64,000 nt of DNA, taken from positions 6,047,001 to 6,111,000 of the forward strand of contig NZ_LT670818.1 in the NCBI RefSeq assembly GCF_900129505.1, read 5' to 3'. Below are positions 44,770 through 54,860 of the stretch, piece by piece; within the stretch, counting starts at the first letter, position 1, and each line of letters opens with the position of its first letter. The notes under the pieces were generated by a model. It made no database searches and had not been told where the DNA came from. It saw only the letters and a list, made by a program, of their open reading frames with translations. Source of the DNA: Bradyrhizobium erythrophlei (GTDB lineage: Bacteria > Pseudomonadota > Alphaproteobacteria > Rhizobiales > Xanthobacteraceae). The translations under genes and the position numbers were made by a program.

Positions 44770-45477
44770 ATGGCGAAAGATACCACGGGGCGGCTGCACG
44801 TCACGGTCAAGACCGGCGGCAAGCGCAAGCTGTCCTCGAAACTGTGGCTGGAGCGCCAGCTCAACGATCCCTATGTGGCGCAGGCCAAACGCGAGGGATA
44901 TCGCTCGCGCGCGGCCTACAAGCTGATCGAGATCGACGACAAGTACCATTTCCTCAAACCAGGCCTCACCGTGGTCGATCTCGGCGCGGCACCCGGCGGC
45001 TGGAGCCAGATCGCCGCCAAACGCATCGGCGCGGTCAACGGCAAGGGCAGGGTCATCGCGATCGATCTTCTGGAGATGCCGGAAATACCCGGCGTGAGCT
45101 TCGCGCAGCTCGATTTTCTTAGCGACGACGCGCCGGCAAAGTTGCTGGCGATGATCGGCGGCCGCGCCGATGCAGTGCTGTCCGACATGGCGCCCAACAC
45201 CACCGGCCACCGCAAGACCGACCAGTTGCGCATCCTGGGCCTGGTGGAAGGTGCCGCTGCGTTTGCCGCCGAGGTGCTCAATCCCGGCGGCACGTTTGTC
45301 GCGAAAGTGTTCCAGAGCGGCGCCGATGCCGAACTGGTGACGCAGCTCAAGCGCGATTTCGCCAGCGTGCGCCATGTCAAACCGGCCTCGAGCCGGCAGG
45401 ATTCCTCCGAACGCTACGTGCTGGCGACGGGATTTCGCGGCGACGGCAGCACGGCTCAGCGCGGCGCCTCCGCCTGA
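44770..45477 (+). CDS. rlmE: 23S rRNA (uridine 2'-O)-methyltransferase
   Basis: A 235-residue RrmJ/FtsJ enzyme that methylates U2552 of 23S rRNA in the A-loop. The catalytic K-D-K-E tetrad is visible in [28 protein letters not shown] and the Glu near the C-terminus (SSERYVLA); SAM motif I is [15 protein letters not shown]. The stop overlaps the convergent SDR gene by 22 nt. It lies 154 bp after ppx. Confidence 0.95.
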   Translation: MAKDTTGRLHVTVKTGGKRKLSSKLWLERQLNDPYVAQAKREGYRSRAAYKLIEIDDKYHFLKPGLTVVDLGAAPGGWSQIAAKRIGAVNGKGRVIAIDLLEMPEIPGVSFAQLDFLSDDAPAKLLAMIGGRADAVLSDMAPNTTGHRKTDQLRILGLVEGAAAFAAEVLNPGGTFVAKVFQSGADAELVTQLKRDFASVRHVKPASSRQDSSERYVLATGFRGDGSTAQRGASA

Positions 45478-46304
45478 TTGTTCTGAACGGCCGACTGCAT
45501 CCGCGCCAGCCGTGCCAGGATGTCCGGATTGGACTGCGGGTGGGTGAGAATCAGGAAATCATCCTGTTCGATTCCCGCGATCACCCTGTCCGCCAGCTCC
45601 GTCGCCGGCATCGGCGCGACCATCCGAGCGACGAAGGCCGCCCTGAGCCGCTCGAGAACCTGAGGTGGGGTTTTCGACTCCGCCCGCAACTCGGCCGGAC
45701 GGTTTCGCTCCGACTCGAGAATTCGGGTCTGCACCACGCCGGGGCACACCACCGAAACCTTGATCGGAGAGTTCGCGGCCGCGAGTTCCCCCGCAAGGCT
45801 TTCGGACAGCGCCACCACCGCATGTTTCGAGGCGACGTAAGGCGCGAGGAACGGCGGCGAGGTCAACCCTGCCAGCGAAGCGACGTTGACGACGTGGCCT
45901 TGGCCGCGCGCCACCATCGCCGGCAGGAACGCCTGAAGCGTGTGGACCGCGCCGAACAGGTTGACGCCGAACGTCCAGGTCCAGTCCTTGGGATCGCTCA
46001 ACCAGATCGGACCGAGCGATCCGCCAACCCCGGCGTTGCTGACCAGCAGGTCGACATGCCGAAATCGATCGACGGCGGCCGCCGCCAGGCGCTGCACCGA
46101 GGAGGGATCCGTCACGTCGGTGGCGTGAGCCGCCACGCTATGGCCCGCCTGCGACAGCCGCTGTTGGGCGGCTTCCAGCGCGCCGATCTCGACATCCGCC
46201 AGCATGACGCTCAGACCGCGCTGGCACAGCGCCTGGGCGAGCGCGAAACCGATGCCGCTCGCGCCGCCCGTCACGACCGCGACCTGTCCATGAGCGAGTT
46301 TCAT
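45456..46304 (-). CDS. SDR-family oxidoreductase
   Basis: A 282-residue classical SDR. The cofactor motif is [13 protein letters not shown] (about residues 13-25), the NAG motif LVSNAGVGG, and the active site [11 protein letters not shown] (Tyr-x3-Lys). The substrate is unknown; the divergent TetR gene and operator imply induction by a hydrophobic or toxic compound. The ATG at 46304 is preceded by GGGAG; the longer frame to 46391 lies in the intergenic region. Tail-to-tail overlap of 22 nt with rlmE. Confidence 0.92.
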   Translation of the reverse strand: MKLAHGQVAVVTGGASGIGFALAQALCQRGLSVMLADVEIGALEAAQQRLSQAGHSVAAHATDVTDPSSVQRLAAAAVDRFRHVDLLVSNAGVGGSLGPIWLSDPKDWTWTFGVNLFGAVHTLQAFLPAMVARGQGHVVNVASLAGLTSPPFLAPYVASKHAVVALSESLAGELAAANSPIKVSVVCPGVVQTRILESERNRPAELRAESKTPPQVLERLRAAFVARMVAPMPATELADRVIAGIEQDDFLILTHPQSNPDILARLARMQSAVQNNQAEAPR

Positions 46305-46435
46305 CGTAACTCCCTTGAATCTGATTGCGCCATGGTGCCGTTCGGGCCGCCGGCTCGATCGCACCGGGACAAAAAAGGCCCCGGGGCACACGTCGAATAC
46401 CTTTTCTTAACGCCTGCCGGGCGATCGTTCAAGAT

Positions 46436-46465
46436 TTACTTCTGTACAAAATTAGACTGATGTAA
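46436..46465. promoter_or_regulatory. Candidate TetR operator (inverted repeat)
   Basis: TTACTTCTGT (46436-46445), 10-nt spacer, ACTGATGTAA (46456-46465). The half-sites match at 8 of 10 positions as inverted repeats. The site ends 4 bp before the TetR start and lies between the divergent SDR and TetR genes, where autorepression is common. Binding is inferred. Confidence 0.5.
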
Positions 46466-46469
46466 AAAA

Positions 46470-47126
46470 ATGAAGCCGCCCAAACGAACCGACCGCTCCC
46501 GCTATCTGATCCTGGACGCCGCCGAGACCGCGTTCCGGGAAGCCTCTTTCGCCGACATCTCGGTGGACGAGATCGCGCAGCGCGCGGGGCTGACGCGCCA
46601 GACCGTCTACAACCTGTTCGCGTCGAAGGAAGAGATTGTCGGGCAGCTGATTTTCCGCGCCGAGGCCCGCCACGATGCAGGCTTGCGTTCCCGCATCGCG
46701 GCGGGCGAGGACGCCCTCGCGATTCTGGAGGATGCCCTGCTCGGAAGCGCGCGCTGGTGCCTGGCAAATCCGACCATCGCGCGGCTTGCCCTGACCGGAC
46801 CGGCGGCAAGAGCCTCGGCTGCGCCGCCGGCAGGCCGGGCCTCGTTTCAACTGCTGGTTCGGGATCTCCTGGCGCTGGGGCAGGGGCAGCACCTGATCCG
46901 GAAGGACGAGGATCCCAACATCATGGCGCTCGTCCTGCTCGGGACCTACGCCCAGGCGATCCTGCATGCGTTGCCGGACGGCATCTTTCACGAGAAGAAG
47001 CTGAAATATTTGCTGCGCCTGCTGGTCGAGGGGATCGGTGAAAAGTCGTCGAGGCGCAAATCCCGTCGCAAACCCGCGAAGAAGGTCAAAACGGCGAAGA
47101 AGGCCCGATCGAAGAAAACGTCCTGA
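46470..47126 (+). CDS. TetR/AcrR-family regulator with basic C-terminal tail
   Basis: A 218-residue regulator. The helix-turn-helix is at about residues 12-55 (ISVDEIAQRAGLTRQTVYNLF). The ligand domain follows, and the last 30 residues are almost entirely Lys/Arg/Ala/Ser (KSSRRKSRRKPAKKVKTAKK...), a histone H1-like tail rare in TetR proteins. The start is ATG 46470 immediately behind the candidate operator; a clear Shine-Dalgarno is lacking, so initiation may be leaderless or weak. It is divergent from the SDR gene, its probable target. Confidence 0.92.
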   Translation: MKPPKRTDRSRYLILDAAETAFREASFADISVDEIAQRAGLTRQTVYNLFASKEEIVGQLIFRAEARHDAGLRSRIAAGEDALAILEDALLGSARWCLANPTIARLALTGPAARASAAPPAGRASFQLLVRDLLALGQGQHLIRKDEDPNIMALVLLGTYAQAILHALPDGIFHEKKLKYLLRLLVEGIGEKSSRRKSRRKPAKKVKTAKKARSKKTS

Positions 47127-47291
47127 TCGAGAGGCAACGAAACAATTGCCGTCGCACGAAACCATTTTCCGCATCCGACGAAGGTTTCCGGAAACAGACG
47201 GCTGTTACCGGTAAATGGTGGACCGACCGGGTCCTGCCGATGTGGGATAGCCCGCGGCTTCTGTTTGCAACGTTGGACGCCAAGTGCTGCC

Positions 47292-47582
47292 ATGAAGGCA
47301 AAATCAAAATCAAGAATCGACGGATATGTCGGCGCTCGAATCCGCCAGAGCCGGGTCGCGCTCAATCTCAACCAGGAACAGCTTGCCAAAGCCCTGGGCA
47401 TCTCGTTTCAGCAGATTCAAAACTATGAAAAGGGCGCCAACGGCGTCAGCGCGGTGCGCCTGTTCGACATCTGCAAAATCCTGAACGTCTCATTGGCTTC
47501 GATGTTTCCGCAGGATCGTTCGGAGAGTTCGCCGCGTGCCTTGACTCACTTCCCCGCGGATAATCGGACGAACGCGGCCTGA
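47292..47582 (+). CDS. Small XRE-family (Cro/CI) DNA-binding protein
   Basis: A 96-residue helix-turn-helix protein. GARIRQSRVALNLNQEQLA, GISFQQIQNYEKG and RLFDICKILNVS are the standard Cro/CI core (about residues 12-70), leaving a short polar tail. The ATG at 47292 is preferred over an upstream TTG. This SinR-like type is common in alphaproteobacteria, often several copies per genome. It lies between a TetR gene and an MFS gene, with no evident partner. Confidence 0.88.
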   Translation: MKAKSKSRIDGYVGARIRQSRVALNLNQEQLAKALGISFQQIQNYEKGANGVSAVRLFDICKILNVSLASMFPQDRSESSPRALTHFPADNRTNAA

Positions 47583-47610
47583 CGAACACATGGATCGCCG
47601 ACGGCGCCGG

Positions 47611-49086
47611 TTACCCCAGCCGCTGGTCCCGCGCGTCCTGCGTACCTTCGCTGGCGGCCTTGACCGCGGCCTTGGCCGCGCCCTTGCGGCTTGAAATCTC
47701 GACCGCCTTGCGGCCGGAGATTTCGTGCCCGGCGTCATCGGGCATCTGCCAGAAGAACCAGGCCGACATCGCCGAGATGATGGAGACGACCAGGAACGCC
47801 GGCGCGAAAACCGAGGCGTCCAGCTCCTGCACGTGGCGCACCAGCATGGTTGATTCCACCGAGAAGGCGCCGACCGCGACGCCGGCGGAGATCGCCAGCT
47901 GCTGGTTGACGCTGACGAGCGTGGTGGCGCGGCTCATCTGGCCCGGCTCGACCTCGGCATAAGCGACGGTGTTGATCGCGGTGAACTGCAGCGAGCGGAA
48001 GAAACCGCCGACCACCAGGATGATCATGATCAGCAGCAGCGGCGTCGTCACCGTGAACAGCGCGCAAGCCGCGAGGAAGACCGAACTGACGACGGCGTTG
48101 ATGGTCATCATGTTGCGGAAGCCGAAGGTCCGGATGATGCGGGAGGCCAGCGTCTTCATGCCCATGGCGCCGACCGCGGAGGCAAATGTCACCAGCCCGG
48201 ACCGGAACGGCGATAGCCCGAACCCGACCTGCATCAACAGCGGCAACAGGAACGGCAGCGCGCCGATGCCGAGGCGGAACATAAAGCCGCCGATGATGCT
48301 GGCGCGCATCGTCGCCAGCCGCAGCAGCGAAAAATCCAGCACCGGCGAAGCGGTTCGCCTGGCGTGGATGACATAGAGCGTCATCGAGATGATGCCGATC
48401 GCGATCAGCGCGACCACGATGGTCCACGGCAATAGATTGAGACCGGCGACCGAAAGCCCGAAGGCGATCCCGCCGAGCCCGATGCCGGCCAGCACCAGCC
48501 CGTAGAGGTCGAAGCGCTCGGGATCGTCGCTGCGGATCGGGTCGATGTAGCGCATCGCCATGAAGATGCCGAGCAGGCCGATCGGAATGTTGATCAGGAA
48601 GATCCAGTGCCAGGAGAAATAGGTGGTGATGAAGCCGCCGAGCGGCGGGCCGATCACGGGCCCGACCAGCGCCGGCACCGTGACCCAGGCCATCGCATTG
48701 ACCAGCGCGCTCTTGTCGATCGAGCGCAGCAGCACCAGCCGCCCCACGGGCGTCATCATCGCGCCGCCCATGCCTTGCACGATGCGCGCGATCACGAAAT
48801 CGGTGACGGAGGAGGACAGCGCGCAGCCGATCGAGCCCACCATGAACACCGCGATCGCGATACTGAACACCATCCGCGCGCCGAAGCGGTCGGCGGTCCA
48901 GCCGCTCGCCGGAATGAATACCGCCAGCGACAGCAGATAGGAGGTGATGGCGAGCTTCAGCGTCAGCGGGTTGGTGCCGATATCGACGGCGATCGCCGGC
49001 AGCGAGGTCGCAATGACCGTCGAATCCATGTTCTCCATGAACAGGGCGGTAGCCACGATGAGCGGGATCAGGCGTTGTTTGTTCAT
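47611..49086 (-). CDS. MFS drug-efflux transporter (DHA2/EmrB-like)
   Basis: A 491-residue transporter with about 14 hydrophobic segments. The DHA2 motifs are LFMENMDSTVIATSLPAIA at the N-terminus and GWTADRFGARMVF in the first loop; the motif C region is VPALVGPVIGPPLGGFI. It exports drugs or toxic compounds by proton antiport. The C-terminus has a charged tail (SRKGAAKAAVKAASEG). No membrane-fusion partner gene is adjacent. A short palindrome about 50 bp upstream of its start could be an operator. Confidence 0.93.
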   Translation of the reverse strand: MNKQRLIPLIVATALFMENMDSTVIATSLPAIAVDIGTNPLTLKLAITSYLLSLAVFIPASGWTADRFGARMVFSIAIAVFMVGSIGCALSSSVTDFVIARIVQGMGGAMMTPVGRLVLLRSIDKSALVNAMAWVTVPALVGPVIGPPLGGFITTYFSWHWIFLINIPIGLLGIFMAMRYIDPIRSDDPERFDLYGLVLAGIGLGGIAFGLSVAGLNLLPWTIVVALIAIGIISMTLYVIHARRTASPVLDFSLLRLATMRASIIGGFMFRLGIGALPFLLPLLMQVGFGLSPFRSGLVTFASAVGAMGMKTLASRIIRTFGFRNMMTINAVVSSVFLAACALFTVTTPLLLIMIILVVGGFFRSLQFTAINTVAYAEVEPGQMSRATTLVSVNQQLAISAGVAVGAFSVESTMLVRHVQELDASVFAPAFLVVSIISAMSAWFFWQMPDDAGHEISGRKAVEISSRKGAAKAAVKAASEGTQDARDQRLG

Positions 49087-50909
<1,823 letters not shown>

Positions 50910-51054
50910 ACCCGACTGGCCTGAATTGCCCCCACAAGCCGGGAGAAACGGGGTACTGTCCGGGGATCGCTGAGCGGTCCCGGCAATCCCTGCGGTTGCC
51001 CCTTTGGGAACTCCGGGAATCCCTCAACAACGTTGAAAAGAGAAGTTGGTTTTT

Positions 51055-51678
51055 ATGGTCGATTGGTCGGACGACAGGATTGCCGCGCTTTCAGATGCGG
51101 ATTTGAAGAACCTTCTTGTCAATGCGGAGCGGAAATCCGCCGCCGCCGTCGTCGCGCTGTGCAAGGCCGAGATGGAAAAACGCGATGCCGCAAAGCCGCG
51201 CAAGACCGCGAAACCGCGCACCGAACTGAAGGAATTCGAGCACGATATGTCCGGACAGCTTGCCGCCGTCGGCAAGGAGATGGCGGCGAAATACGATCTG
51301 TCGGAAGAAACAGCGAAGGCGAAATCGGAAGGCGTCAAGGGATTTCGCTCGCACAAGCTTCTGGACGCCAAGGGCTACGCCAAACTCGGCGGCCATCAGC
51401 GCGACGGCACGGTCGCGGTCGATCGCTATATCTCCTACCGGCGCGGCAACGACATCGTCTCGCTCGGTGTCTGGCTGTTGAAGGACACGCCGCTCGAGGA
51501 TCATGAATTCCATGTCGGTGCACCGCCCGCGATGATCGAAGGCGGCAAGCCCTTTGCCGAAGTCCGCCCCGGCATCTCGGAAAAGGATGCGCAGGAGACG
51601 CGGCACCTTCGCGCCTTCAAGGACCTGCCCGCTGCTGCCGCCGCATTCGACGCAGCGTTGGCGAAAATCACGGCTTGA
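51055..51678 (+). CDS. Conserved-looking protein of unknown function
   Basis: A 207-residue soluble protein that I cannot assign to a family. The first 35 residues (DRIAALSDADLKNLLVNAER) look like a short helical, perhaps DNA- or RNA-associated, segment. A Lys/Pro-rich linker (RDAAKPRKTAKPR) follows, and the C-terminal half is mixed alpha/beta with VDRYISYRRGND. Its good codon use and clean reading frame support a real gene. I start at ATG 51055 rather than the TTG at 51046. It is 145 bp downstream of guaB. Confidence 0.75.
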   Translation: MVDWSDDRIAALSDADLKNLLVNAERKSAAAVVALCKAEMEKRDAAKPRKTAKPRTELKEFEHDMSGQLAAVGKEMAAKYDLSEETAKAKSEGVKGFRSHKLLDAKGYAKLGGHQRDGTVAVDRYISYRRGNDIVSLGVWLLKDTPLEDHEFHVGAPPAMIEGGKPFAEVRPGISEKDAQETRHLRAFKDLPAAAAAFDAALAKITA

Positions 51679-51702
51679 GATTTGCGCGCAGGAATCTAAA
51701 GC

Positions 51703-51784
51703 CGTCATTGCGAGCGAAGCGAAGCAATCCATCTTTGCTACAACAAGAATGGATTGCTTCGTCGCTTCGCTCCTCGCAATGACG
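51703..51784. repeat. Dispersed palindromic repeat (GTCATTGCGAG family), copy 2
   Basis: CGTCATTGCGAGCG at the left and CTCGCAATGACG at the right; the inner GAAGCAATCCAT pairs with ATGGATTGCTTC, so nearly the whole element forms one hairpin with a loop of about 16 nt. It matches copy 1 at 37240-37357 in its ends and inner blocks. It lies 24 bp after the preceding stop. Confidence 0.88.
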
Positions 51785-51809
51785 AAATCAAAAACAATCG
51801 GAGGAAACC

Positions 51810-52835
51810 ATGTCTCAGCCTGCAAAACGCGTCGTTCTCGTCTCTCGCCCCGTGGGTGAGCCCAAGGCCACCGACTTCCGCATCGAGGAATATGCGCCGC
51901 CGGTGCCGGGAGAGGGCCAGGTGCTGCTGCGCACCATCTGGCTGTCGCTTGACCCCTATATGCGCGGGCGCATGAGCGACGGTCCGTCCTACGCGGCGCC
52001 GGTGCCGATCGGCGGGGTGATGGAGGGTGGCACCGTCAGCGAGGTGATCGCCTCGAACAATCCCGATTTTGCCAAGGGCGACGTCGTGCTGTCGCGCGCC
52101 GGCTGGCAGACCCATGCGCTCTCCGACGGCAAGGGGCTGGCGAAAATCGATCCGAAGCTCGCGCCCATATCGACCGTGGTCGGCGTGCTCGGCATGCCCG
52201 GCATGACCGCCTATACCGGCCTGCTCGACATCGGCAAGCCGCAGGCCGGCGAGACCGTGGTGGTCGCCGCGGCGTCCGGCGCGGTCGGCTCGGCGGTCGG
52301 GCAGATCGCGAAAATCAAGGGTGCGCGGGCGGTAGGCATCGCCGGCGGCAAGGACAAATGCGATTACGTCAAAAAGGAACTCGGCTTCGACGAGTGCCTC
52401 GATCACCGCGATCCCAATCTGGCGGCAAAATTGAAGGAAGCCTGCCCGAAGGGCATCGACGTCTATTTCGAGAATGTCGGCGGTGCGGTGTTCGAGGCGG
52501 TGTTCCCGCTGCTCAACGCCTTCGCTCGCGTTCCCGTGTGCGGCCTGATCGCGCATTACAACGACACCGAGGCAACGGCGCCGAAATGGGCGTCGGCGAT
52601 GATGCGCAATGTGCTGACCAAACGCCTGACCATCCGCGGCTTCATCGTCAGCGATTTCGCCGCGCGTTATGGCGACTTCCTGCGCGATATGTCGGGGTGG
52701 GTGCGCGAGGGCAAGGTCAAGCACAAGGAGTTCGTCACCGAAGGGCTCGACAGCGCGCCCGCCGCGTTCATGGGGCTGTTGAAGGGCGCCAATTTCGGCA
52801 AGCAGCTGGTGCGGGTCGGACCGGACAGGACATAA
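51810..52835 (+). CDS. NADP-dependent MDR oxidoreductase (CurA/leukotriene B4 dehydrogenase-like)
   Basis: A 341-residue zinc-free medium-chain reductase. LDPYMRGRMSDG near residue 50, the cofactor motif AASGAVGSAVGQIAKIKGA (about 155-173) and DVYFENVGG are typical. It reduces alpha,beta-unsaturated ketones or aldehydes with NADPH. GGAGGAAACC precedes the ATG. It lies alone, after a repeat element. Specific substrate unknown. Confidence 0.93.
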   Translation: MSQPAKRVVLVSRPVGEPKATDFRIEEYAPPVPGEGQVLLRTIWLSLDPYMRGRMSDGPSYAAPVPIGGVMEGGTVSEVIASNNPDFAKGDVVLSRAGWQTHALSDGKGLAKIDPKLAPISTVVGVLGMPGMTAYTGLLDIGKPQAGETVVVAAASGAVGSAVGQIAKIKGARAVGIAGGKDKCDYVKKELGFDECLDHRDPNLAAKLKEACPKGIDVYFENVGGAVFEAVFPLLNAFARVPVCGLIAHYNDTEATAPKWASAMMRNVLTKRLTIRGFIVSDFAARYGDFLRDMSGWVREGKVKHKEFVTEGLDSAPAAFMGLLKGANFGKQLVRVGPDRT

Positions 52836-53008
52836 GTCAGCGAGAACCGGCGTCCGCTGGATACCCAAGCGGATGCCGGAACCCGCAATCGTTAGAATTC
52901 GACGCATCGCCTTGCGGGTGAGCTAACCAGTCTGCTTTACGTGACCGCAAGACTTGCCGCGTAGCAAGAAGGCAGAGGGATTAGCGCTCTCCTTGCGGGC
53001 TTGTAAAA

Positions 53009-53425
53009 ATGCGTATCATTGCAGCACTCGTTCTGTTCGCCGCCAGCGCCTCGTCGGCATCGGCGCAACAAAGTCCGGCACCGGCGCCGGCGCCCGCCGC
53101 ACCACAGATATCGTTTTCGATGGACCATGGACGCGCCGCCGACGCCGCGGCCGCGACGGCCGCCGCCAACGCCAAGGCGGCTGCAATCGCCGCCGGTGTC
53201 CAGCCCAGCCCGAGCCAACCCGCCAGCTTCAGCGTCAATGGCGACAACGTCATTGATGCCGCGCCGCCGCTGACGGCAGAGCAGCAAAAGGCCGATGAGG
53301 ATGGGCGCGCCGCCTGGCAGGCGCGCTGCCGTCCGGCCGTCGTCGTGGACCGCGACGGGATGCGGCGGACGAAATATGCCGAGCCCGATTGCGACCTCTC
53401 CCGCTTCAATACGGCCGGGCAATAG
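53009..53425 (+). CDS. Secreted or periplasmic hypothetical protein
   Basis: A 138-residue protein with a Sec signal peptide (MRIIAALVLFAASASSASA, cleavage after residue 19). The next 75 residues are Ala/Pro/Gln-rich and low-complexity. The C-terminal part has two Cys (CRPAVV and EPDCDLS), probably a periplasmic disulfide. I do not recognise a family. A disordered envelope protein is the best description. It faces the convergent phosphoesterase gene. Confidence 0.72.
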   Translation: MRIIAALVLFAASASSASAQQSPAPAPAPAAPQISFSMDHGRAADAAAATAAANAKAAAIAAGVQPSPSQPASFSVNGDNVIDAAPPLTAEQQKADEDGRAAWQARCRPAVVVDRDGMRRTKYAEPDCDLSRFNTAGQ

Positions 53426-53473
53426 GCGAGCAGTTTCCGTAGCCGCCACGCTGCCACCAAACAGGCCTTGTCC

Positions 53474-54307
53474 CTAGCTCGAAGCCGCCAGCAGGGAATC
53501 CAGATCGACATCGACCTGGCCCGGCGCCCGCAGGTGACGCACCTCGAAGCTGTTGGGCTGGAAGCGGTATTCGACGAGGCCAACCTCCTTGATTCCGATC
53601 ACTTCCTGCCGCTTGTCCGAGATGACAAAACCGGCCGAAGGCGCCCAGATCTGCCTGACGCGGGACCAGGTAAAATCCCGGCGCTGGTGAACATGGCCGC
53701 TGGCGACCAGCCGCAGGTCGACCGATCCCAGCATCTCCACCAGGCGGCTTCGCGCCGGCATCGGCACGTAGCGGATCGCGGAAGCCGCGAGTTCGGGATC
53801 GCCGGGTGCATTCACGAACAGCGGTTTGTGCAGGAACAGCGCCACTGGTCTGCCGTTCGTGCCCGCAAGTTGCGCGGCCAGCCAGTCGAATTGTTCGGCC
53901 TCGCTCGGAAGCCCCGTATTCATGACCAGCGAATTGAGGCCGATGAAGCACCAGCCGGCCGCCTCGAAGCGCCAGCGGTCCTCGCCGAAGGCCGCCATGA
54001 ACGTCTGCCGCCTTTGCTCGGTGGCAAGCTGCGGCGGCACCGGACCAAGCGACGTCGGGTTGTCGCCGATGTCGTGATTGCCCGGCAGACAGCGGCAGGG
54101 CACCGGCAGCGCCGCATGCAGCGATCTGGCAAATTCGAGATCGTCGGGGCTGGTTGGGGCGTCGAAGGCGAGATCGCCGCTGTTGATGACGAGATCGGGC
54201 CTCCTCGCGTCGATATGCTCGCTCAGGCGATGAAAATTGCCGGTCAGATCAGGCAGGCGGCGTGCCAAATGGGTGTCGGAGATTTGGGTGAGGCGAAATT
54301 CGGACAT
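53474..54307 (-). CDS. Metallophosphoesterase (CpdA-like)
   Basis: A 277-residue calcineurin-type phosphoesterase. The metal-binding motifs appear in order: ISDTHLA (residues about 8-14), NSGDLAFD, LPGNHDIGD, and GHVHQRRD. It resembles CpdA, the class III 3',5'-cyclic nucleotide phosphodiesterase. The cNMP-binding glutaminase at 14839 would be a possible, but remote, signalling partner. The start at 54307 gives MSEFRLTQIS. Confidence 0.9.
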   Translation of the reverse strand: MSEFRLTQISDTHLARRLPDLTGNFHRLSEHIDARRPDLVINSGDLAFDAPTSPDDLEFARSLHAALPVPCRCLPGNHDIGDNPTSLGPVPPQLATEQRRQTFMAAFGEDRWRFEAAGWCFIGLNSLVMNTGLPSEAEQFDWLAAQLAGTNGRPVALFLHKPLFVNAPGDPELAASAIRYVPMPARSRLVEMLGSVDLRLVASGHVHQRRDFTWSRVRQIWAPSAGFVISDKRQEVIGIKEVGLVEYRFQPNSFEVRHLRAPGQVDVDLDSLLAASS

Positions 54308-54429
54308 GCGATCCCTCCAGCCGGATCATCCCTTTACCTCTGAAACGTGACCCAAAAATCACAGCCGTTCCGAAACCGGTCTGGTCCGAACCCCGGGGTG
54401 CGTGACCGGGTCCGGACGCCATTGATTTG

Positions 54430-54684
54430 ATGGAGCAATTTCAGGGTGTGCCGATGTTTGAGTTCATTATTTTATGCGTATTCGCATTGGTCGTCGGTTA
54501 CTGGGCGACCCTCTGGCTGATGGGCCGCCGCGACGACGTGCTGCACGGGCATTTCGTCCAGACTGACGCGGGGGTGGAACCCCGGCCGGAACAATCGTCG
54601 GCAGGGGCAGCCGGCCGCGCCGACACGCTGCAAGCGCTTCTCACTTCCATCAAGCAGGACTTGAAGAACGCCGCCCGCTTATGA
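54430..54684 (+). CDS. Small membrane-anchored hypothetical protein
   Basis: Up to 84 residues. One transmembrane helix (FEFIILCVFALVVGYWATLWLM) is followed by a positively charged GRRDD and a soluble tail of about 45 residues. An in-frame ATG at 54454, directly before the helix, may be the real start; neither has a strong Shine-Dalgarno. I do not recognise a family. It lies upstream of the chemoreceptor gene, with 176 bp between. Confidence 0.6.
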   Translation: MEQFQGVPMFEFIILCVFALVVGYWATLWLMGRRDDVLHGHFVQTDAGVEPRPEQSSAGAAGRADTLQALLTSIKQDLKNAARL

Positions 54685-54765
54685 GCAGCGCCTGCTCTTT
54701 TGCGGCAGAGACGGCGCCGCTGGCGCAAACCGAACGCCCATGTCGCAATACGGGCCAGCAGATTC

Positions 54766-54780
54766 TTAACAGCTAATTTA
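54766..54780 (+). promoter_or_regulatory. CtrA-like box upstream of the chemoreceptor gene
   Basis: TTAACAGCTAATTTA fits TTAA-N7-TTAA, the alphaproteobacterial CtrA full site, with one mismatch. It lies 81 bp upstream of the chemoreceptor start, and CtrA commonly controls motility and chemotaxis genes in alphaproteobacteria. Prediction only. Confidence 0.35.
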
Positions 54781-54860
54781 TAGGTGTTTCCTAGCATCGT
54801 TTCACCGGTGCGCCGCGATTTTGCTGCGCCGCCCGAATCCGCGATCAAGGATGCCGCGAT

